NCBI GenBank assembly: GCA_016789725.1
Contig: JAEUQN010000003.1
Location: 1-59,461, forward strand
Length of the DNA stretch: 59,461 nucleotides
Direction: 5' to 3'
Source of the DNA: Blastocatellia bacterium
GTDB lineage: Bacteria > Acidobacteriota > Blastocatellia > RBC074
Shown here: piece by piece, positions 54,404 through 59,461 of the stretch
Layout: every line of letters starts with the position of its first letter
Numbering within the stretch: the stretch's first letter is position 1
Notes under the pieces: model-generated
What the model was told of the DNA's origin: nothing
Databases searched by the model: none
Seen by the model: the letters and a program-made list of their open reading frames with translations, nothing else
Translations under genes and position numbers: made by a program

Positions 54404-55885
54404 ATGACAAAAAAACTTACACGCAAAGAATTTCTGCAATCGTCAGCCGGTGCGCTGTTGGGACTGCCATTATTGCAAGGCAAAGGCGCGCGCGCGCAAG
54501 CCACCAATCCGAATCCCATCGTCCTGGAAAATGCCAAGCCTGGCTCGTTTGACTGGTATCCGAACAACCCCGCCCGGAAACAGGAAATCGAAGGCTACGC
54601 CTCCAGCACCAGTGTGAATCGTGGCAATTTCATTCGGTTTTATGTCAACACTGCCGAATCCAGCTATCAAATCGAAATCTTTCGACTGGGCTGGTATGGA
54701 GGTGTCGGCGCGCGTCGTATGACGGACCCGGTGAAAGTACGAGGCACCAAACAATCACGCCCCAAAACTGATGCCAGCACCGGGCTGATTGAATGCCGCT
54801 GGACCAATCCGTATTACCTGTGGGTTCCGCGTAGCAGCGATCCGACCAATTGGTGCAGCGGTGTCTACGTCGCCAAACTGACCGCACTCAAAAGTAAGAC
54901 CGAGTCATTTATCCCCTTTGTCGTGCGTGATGATGCCCGCTCGGCAGCGCATCTCTTTCAACTCAGTGTCACGACCTATCAGGCATATAACGCCTGGGGT
55001 GGAAAGTCCTTGTACCAATTCAACAGCACCAATGGGCGCGCCTTCAAGGTTTCCTTCAATCGCCCGTACGATGATGGCTATGGAACCGGCAATCTCATCA
55101 CCGAGTGGTCAGGCTGGGAATACAACATGCTGCGGTTTCTGGAACGCGAAGGCTACGACCTGAATTATTGCACCAATCTGGATACACACACCTCGCCATC
55201 GCTCTTGTCGAATCATCGTTCATTTCTCTCAATTGGACACGACGAATACTGGTCGTGGCAAATGCGGCAAAACGTCGAAGCGGCGCGGGATAAAAAAGCC
55301 ATGCATTTAGGCTTTTTCACGGCCAATGCCTGTTATTGGCAGGTGCGATTCGAGAATGATTATTTACTCCAACCGAATCGGACGATGGTTTGCTATAAGG
55401 AAGATTACCAGCGTGACCCTTATTATCCGGTCCTTTCACGCCGGAAGTACACGACGGTGACGTGGCGTGACCCCATTGTCAATCTGCCTGAAGATAAGCT
55501 GATCGGTGTGATGTACGAATATAATCCTGTCAAAGGAGACATCATCGTTGAAAACACCAATCATTGGGTCTATGAAAATTCCGGGCTGAATGACGGAGAT
55601 CGAATCGTCGGATTGTTGGGATATGAAGTTGACCGCATCTTTGGCAACGCTCCAGCCCCGGTCACACGCCTGGCCCACTCTCCTTATGCCACTGAGACAG
55701 GAACGAATTTTGCCGATATGACGATTTACACGTTACCCAATGGAGCGACCGTTTTTGCGACGGGGACGATTCAATGGGCGTGGGGATTGGACGATCTTTT
55801 TGCGGGTGTTCTGCATCCGAACTACGTCAATCCAGCCGTCAAGCAAATTACGCGCAATGTGATGAACCGCTTCACGCGGGCATAA
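54404..55885 (+). CDS. exported N,N-dimethylformamidase beta-subunit-like protein
   Basis: 493 residues. The N-terminus (MTKKLTRKEFLQSSAGALLG) is Tat-like, with RK in place of the twin arginine, and ends near GARAQ. The rest matches the DMFase large-subunit C-terminal family layout: FRLGWYGGVGARRM, RDDARSAAHLFQLSVTTYQ, AYNAWGGKSLYQF, LSIGHDEYWSWQMR and FFTANACYWQVR. A tyrosine/glutamate-coordinated iron centre is known in the Paracoccus dimethylformamidase. The substrate here is more likely an amide or polymer found in the exopolysaccharide setting than dimethylformamide. The small partner subunit is not visible. Confidence 0.85.
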   Translation: MTKKLTRKEFLQSSAGALLGLPLLQGKGARAQATNPNPIVLENAKPGSFDWYPNNPARKQEIEGYASSTSVNRGNFIRFYVNTAESSYQIEIFRLGWYGGVGARRMTDPVKVRGTKQSRPKTDASTGLIECRWTNPYYLWVPRSSDPTNWCSGVYVAKLTALKSKTESFIPFVVRDDARSAAHLFQLSVTTYQAYNAWGGKSLYQFNSTNGRAFKVSFNRPYDDGYGTGNLITEWSGWEYNMLRFLEREGYDLNYCTNLDTHTSPSLLSNHRSFLSIGHDEYWSWQMRQNVEAARDKKAMHLGFFTANACYWQVRFENDYLLQPNRTMVCYKEDYQRDPYYPVLSRRKYTTVTWRDPIVNLPEDKLIGVMYEYNPVKGDIIVENTNHWVYENSGLNDGDRIVGLLGYEVDRIFGNAPAPVTRLAHSPYATETGTNFADMTIYTLPNGATVFATGTIQWAWGLDDLFAGVLHPNYVNPAVKQITRNVMNRFTRA

Positions 55886-55895
55886 GGAGGCAAGC

Positions 55896-56921
55896 ATGGG
55901 ACAATTCTCACTGTTCGCCAAACGATCTCTCAAAAGCCTGGCAGCAAGCTGTGGCGGAAATCGTTTTCTGAATCGAAATCGTCGTCGCCCCAATGACGTT
56001 TCGATTCTGGCCTATCATCGTGTTGTCGCCGACATTGTGCGAGCCGAATACGACGCGTGCTACGGCCTGGTCGTCTCAGCCGAGACCTTCGAGCGGCAAT
56101 TGCGAATCGTGCAACAACACTATGAAGTGGTCACGATGGACGATGCCGCCCAAATCATTCGGGGCGAGAAACGATGCCAGAAACCCGCCGCGGTCATCAC
56201 CTTTGATGACGGGTACGCGGACAATTATGAAGTGGCGTGGCCCATCCTCAAACGGCTGGGTTTGCCAGCGATGATTTACCTGCCAACGTCCATGATCGGG
56301 CAACAACAACCGCTCGATCATGACCGTGTACACTGGCTCGTCCTACTGGCAGAAGCGCGCGGAGTGAAATTAGAGGAACACTTACAAAGGGCAGGCATTG
56401 CGAATGCGGCTGAAATTACAGCCCAGGCGGATGCCCTGGCGATTATTGAATCTCTCGTCTACCTGCCCATGTCGCAGCGTCGCGCTGTGATTGAAAGTTT
56501 GGAAGGCGAACTCGGCACCATCACTTACCCAACCGGGTATCGGTTGATGGATTGGGAGATGGTCTGCGAAATGGCGCAATCCGGGATCAGCTTTGGATCG
56601 CATACCGCTCATCATCCAGTGTTGACGTACGAGGACGAAGCCACGATTGAAACTGAAATCAACCAAAGCAAACAAAAACTCAAAGACCTGCTCGGTCAAG
56701 CGACAGCACACTTCGCCTATCCAAACGGTTATTACAACGAACTGGTACGCGGCTATGTCGCCAAGGCCGGGTTTGCGACTGCCGTGACAACCGAACGGCG
56801 CGTGGTGAAGGCGGGTGATGATTTATTGACGTGCGGGCGTTTTAGTTTGTGCGAAGAGTCCACGCGTGGGATCAGCGGCAAATTTGAGGCGGCCATCGCG
56901 CGCTTACGATTAGGACTGTAA
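55896..56921 (+). CDS. polysaccharide deacetylase (NodB/CE4-like)
   Basis: 341 residues. The NodB motifs are present: TFDDGYADNYEVA, with the Asp that binds metal and acts as base; SHTAHHPVLTYE, with the two metal-binding histidines; and FAYPNGYYN, for the next motif. There is no signal peptide, but the N-terminus is basic. Members remove N- or O-acetyl groups from polysaccharides, and the metal is usually Zn or Co. It starts 10 bases after the DMFase-like gene and likely edits the exported or lipid-linked polymer. Confidence 0.93.
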   Translation: MGQFSLFAKRSLKSLAASCGGNRFLNRNRRRPNDVSILAYHRVVADIVRAEYDACYGLVVSAETFERQLRIVQQHYEVVTMDDAAQIIRGEKRCQKPAAVITFDDGYADNYEVAWPILKRLGLPAMIYLPTSMIGQQQPLDHDRVHWLVLLAEARGVKLEEHLQRAGIANAAEITAQADALAIIESLVYLPMSQRRAVIESLEGELGTITYPTGYRLMDWEMVCEMAQSGISFGSHTAHHPVLTYEDEATIETEINQSKQKLKDLLGQATAHFAYPNGYYNELVRGYVAKAGFATAVTTERRVVKAGDDLLTCGRFSLCEESTRGISGKFEAAIARLRLGL

Positions 56922-56934
56922 ATAAAGGCAATTC

Positions 56935-58092
56935 ATGCAATTCACTATTGAAGAAAAGCTTGGCCCAACCGCCATCGCAGAACTACAAACCGAATGGCAG
57001 GAATTGTTTTCAGCCAGCGATGCCGCCCCCTTTCTATCGTGGGAATGGATCAGCACGTGGCATCGCTGGCTCGGTCCTCAACTTGCCCCTCGCATCCTTT
57101 GTGTTCGCGCTGAACAACGATTGATCGGGTTATTGGCTCTGGGCGAAGAAGAAACAGGTCTGGCCGGATTCAAGCTCAAACGCCTGTCGTTATTGGGTGC
57201 CAGGCACGGCGGCGCAGATTATCTTGGCGTCCTGGCGCTCGCGGGGTACGAACACGAGGCGAACACCGCCATCAGTCATTACCTGACATCCAACCTCAAA
57301 GCCGATGTCCTGGCATTAGAAGAACTCGCGGCAGACGCGGTAACACGCGTCGCTTTCGAGCAAGCGTTTGGGCAGTCGGCGCAAAGCAAATATCAGCAAC
57401 TGCCGCGCTACGTTTGCCCTCAAATCCACCTTGACACCGATTGGCCCACTCTACTCAAACGAAGTCGCCGCGCGGATAACTTCAAACGGCGATTGCGCCA
57501 ACTTAACGCCCTGCCCGGCTTTGAATATCGCAGCGTGACGGCCCCCACAGAAACAGACGCGGCGTTTGCCCGATTCTTACAACTGCACGAAGCTCGATGG
57601 AAAGAGGCAGGCGGTTCCGAAGCGACCGGCCACACTGCCTTGGTTCAGTTTCATCAGGAAGTCACACAAAAATTGTCGCAAGCGGGTTGGCTTCGGTTTG
57701 ACGAATTGTGGTGTGAAGGCGAGTGTCGTGCGACAATCTACGGCGTAGAAACAGGCAAGCAGTTTTATTATTTCAATGCGGGCTACGATCCCGCGTGGTC
57801 ACGTTACAGCGTGGGCCTGGTTTTATTAGGTCTTTCAATTAGCAATGCGATTCAGCGCGGCGTTCAGGTCTACGATTTCCTGCGCGGCACCGAAAGTTAC
57901 AAATCCGATTGGGCGACAACCACCCGCGAAACGGTGGTGATTCAAATTGCCAATCAACAATGGCCGACGACCTTGGCAATGGGATTCAGCACACTCCAGC
58001 AGGAACTGAAAACCTTTGCGCAAGCTCATCTGCCCAGTGGCCTGCAACAAAGTCTTCGGTCGCTCAAACGGCAGTATTTGCTGAGCAGGTAA
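56935..58092 (+). CDS. second GNAT/FemAB-like acyltransferase (Acetyltransf_6)
   Basis: 385 residues, parallel in design to the protein encoded at 52102-53268: FLSWEWISTWHRWLG at the N-terminal side, SRRADNFKRRLRQLNALPG in the middle, and FYYFNAGYDPAWSRYSVGLV with VQVYDFLRGTESYKSDW at the C-terminal side. Sequence similarity to the first copy is low apart from these landmarks, so they are old paralogues or separate arrivals. It starts 13 bases after the deacetylase stop, consistent with one operon. The acyl group and acceptor are unknown. Confidence 0.9.
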   Translation: MQFTIEEKLGPTAIAELQTEWQELFSASDAAPFLSWEWISTWHRWLGPQLAPRILCVRAEQRLIGLLALGEEETGLAGFKLKRLSLLGARHGGADYLGVLALAGYEHEANTAISHYLTSNLKADVLALEELAADAVTRVAFEQAFGQSAQSKYQQLPRYVCPQIHLDTDWPTLLKRSRRADNFKRRLRQLNALPGFEYRSVTAPTETDAAFARFLQLHEARWKEAGGSEATGHTALVQFHQEVTQKLSQAGWLRFDELWCEGECRATIYGVETGKQFYYFNAGYDPAWSRYSVGLVLLGLSISNAIQRGVQVYDFLRGTESYKSDWATTTRETVVIQIANQQWPTTLAMGFSTLQQELKTFAQAHLPSGLQQSLRSLKRQYLLSR

Positions 58093-58157
58093 AGACAACA
58101 CGGCGTAGAGCAAAGTGATTCGCTTAATCGCGGCTGGACCTCGAAAATCCAAGTGGT

Positions 58158-58186
58158 TTGACAAATCGCAAGACAATTCATAACAC
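58158..58186 (+). promoter_or_regulatory. weak candidate promoter for the PHP-like gene
   Basis: TTGACA at 58158-58163 is an exact -35 consensus; 17 bases on, TAACAC is a poor -10. Transcription would start at or near the ATG at 58195, and no Shine-Dalgarno is seen before that ATG, so the message could be leaderless. Confidence 0.25.
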
Positions 58187-58194
58187 GACAACCC

Positions 58195-59461
58195 ATGAAA
58201 ACGACGCTTCTCTTTTGTTTCCTGTGTCTGGCCTTCACGACCTTTGCACAAATACCTCCGCGCAAATATTCGACCATCGAGCGATTGAACCCTGAACGAT
58301 TACGCGGCGTTCACGAAGACCGTTTGCGACATCAGCAACAACGCAAGCAATTGCGAATCATCAAAGGCTATAAAGACTATCGCGCGATCATGCACGTTCA
58401 CGCCGAAGACTCCGCGCACACGGGCGGCACACGCCCCGAACTGCTGGCAGCGTGCAAGCGCACTGGCATCAACATCGTAATGCTGACGAATCACGTACGC
58501 CCGCCAGTAGATTTCATCAATGACAGTTGGCGTGGATTGCGCGAGGGCGTGCTCTTCATTCCTGGCGCGGAGCACGAAGGCTTTTTGTCGTATCCGATGA
58601 AATCCATTCTGAATCGCAAAACGAATTCACGCGAGGAATACGCCCAAATGGTCAGAGAAAATGGCGGTCATATTTTCCTTTCGCATATCGAAGAGCGTCC
58701 TGACTGGTCAACCGCCAATTTAACCGGGATGGAAATTTATAATCATCACGCTGATTTCAAACCGGAACTAGAGTTTCTGCGCTGGTTGCCGCAAACGCTC
58801 TCCGATCCCGATGGCATCGCACAGGTGCAGCAATTCCTGCGCGATTACCCACAGGAATTCTTCGGCGTCACGCAGGATTATTTGAGCGATTACATTCGCA
58901 AATGGGACACCGACAGTCAGCATCACCGCGTCACGGGCGTCGCCGCCAACGATTGCCACCACAACCAGGTCATCACCGTCAAAGTCGCCGCGCCCGATAC
59001 CGTCACCTTATGGCTGACCGGCGACAAAGAACCCACCTTCACCGTCAAAGCCAGCCGTGCGCCGCGCATCCCCGAATTGACCAGAGGCAAACAAATCGGT
59101 GACGTGATCGCCGTCATAGACATTGACCCCTACGACCGCAGCCTGAGCTACGTCAACACGCATATTCTGGCGAAACAATTGAACGAGGCATCCGTGCGTC
59201 AAGCTCTGCAACTAGCTCACGCCTATGTCTCGCACGATTGGCTCTGCGATCCGACAGGCTTTGCGTTTGTGGTGAACAAAGGCGCGCGGCAAGCCGCAAT
59301 CTTGGGCGATGAATTGAAGTTTGGTACAGGAATGAAATTGCAGATTGCGGCTCCGACAAGCGGGAGGATTCGACTCTTTCGCAACGGTGCAATGGTGCAG
59401 GAAACAAAGGGAAATACGCTGGATTTTGCGGTGACGGAGCCGGGAACCTACCGCGCCGAAG
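58195..59461 (+). CDS. exported PHP-domain-like protein, 3' end cut by window edge
   Basis: The frame from ATG 58195 is open to the window end, giving 422 codons. A signal peptide (MKTTLLFCFLCLAFTTFAQ) precedes a PHP-like phosphoesterase region: IMHVHAEDSAHTGG with the first two metal-binding histidines, MLTNHV, FIPGAEHEG and HIFLSHIEERPDW. A further His-rich segment (AANDCHHNQ) follows near residue 250. The last 100 residues visible are beta-rich and may be a separate binding domain. PHP proteins hydrolyse phosphate esters with a trinuclear metal site. The exported location and the neighbouring exopolysaccharide genes suggest a polymer- or lipid-linked substrate, but that is inference. Confidence 0.85.
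   Translation, partial: MKTTLLFCFLCLAFTTFAQIPPRKYSTIERLNPERLRGVHEDRLRHQQQRKQLRIIKGYKDYRAIMHVHAEDSAHTGGTRPELLAACKRTGINIVMLTNHVRPPVDFINDSWRGLREGVLFIPGAEHEGFLSYPMKSILNRKTNSREEYAQMVRENGGHIFLSHIEERPDWSTANLTGMEIYNHHADFKPELEFLRWLPQTLSDPDGIAQVQQFLRDYPQEFFGVTQDYLSDYIRKWDTDSQHHRVTGVAANDCHHNQVITVKVAAPDTVTLWLTGDKEPTFTVKASRAPRIPELTRGKQIGDVIAVIDIDPYDRSLSYVNTHILAKQLNEASVRQALQLAHAYVSHDWLCDPTGFAFVVNKGARQAAILGDELKFGTGMKLQIAAPTSGRIRLFRNGAMVQETKGNTLDFAVTEPGTYRAE

Overview
The window reads like an Acidobacteriota chromosome, most plausibly of the Blastocatellia type. This is an inference, not a measurement. The evidence is moderate GC by eye, an exported tricorn-like protease, an Oar-like outer-membrane receptor with a carboxypeptidase-regulatory N-terminal domain, a metalloprotease with an array of BACON repeats, many short exported proteins with LolA-like or unknown folds, and long co-directional gene runs joined by 4-base ATGA overlaps. 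I found no rRNA, tRNA, transposase, integrase or CRISPR array.

Region by region. 1-5.5 kb: a cut ATP-grasp gene, an exported protein, then the leftward translation module rpmE - DUF1385 membrane protein - prfA - prmC. 5.7-12.6 kb: an ABC-2 permease without its ATPase, a 1132-residue tricorn-like protease, a CmoB-like methyltransferase and a Gfo/Idh/MocA oxidoreductase. 12.6-24.7 kb: the BACON-repeat metalloprotease, an exported hypothetical protein, the Oar-like receptor, a LytS/LytTR two-component pair, a TPR protein and an S41 protease. 24.7-33.9 kb: nine leftward genes in one run (pterin dehydratase, rhomboid protease, 3-hydroxyacyl-CoA dehydrogenase, hemH, a signal peptidase I homologue, hemG, L,D-transpeptidase, larC, and a methyltransferase with a possible Nudix-like tail). 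34-38.7 kb: a GMC oxidoreductase, then a tightly overlapped trio of FAD monooxygenase, DUF692/MNIO oxidase and HvfC/RRE-like partner. 38.7-59.5 kb: an exopolysaccharide locus. It holds a GT-C glycosyltransferase, Wza-like export protein, Wzz/GumC-like chain-length protein, a degenerate BY-kinase-like protein, polyprenyl glycosylphosphotransferase, O-antigen ligase/polymerase, Wzx flippase, GT4, CDP-paratose epimerase-like protein, WecG/TagA GT, a membrane protein split by an in-frame TGA, two FemAB/CelD-like acyltransferases, GT2, an N,N-dimethylformamidase-beta-like protein, a polysaccharide deacetylase and a cut PHP-like protein.

How the genes work together. The 40.2-58.1 kb genes supply most steps of a Wzx/Wzy-type pathway: priming on undecaprenyl phosphate, chain extension, flipping, polymerisation, length control, export and decoration. 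Its kinase-position gene has lost the ATP-binding motifs, so control must differ from the textbook Wzc system. The best candidate for an undescribed system is the 35.8-38.7 kb trio. MNIO enzymes with HvfC-like partners modify ribosomal peptides, and here they are translationally coupled to a flavin monooxygenase with no precursor gene in sight. Other items worth a second look are a signal peptidase homologue with Met at the catalytic-lysine site, the opal codon in the exopolysaccharide locus, and a terminator-like hairpin abutting the monooxygenase start codon.
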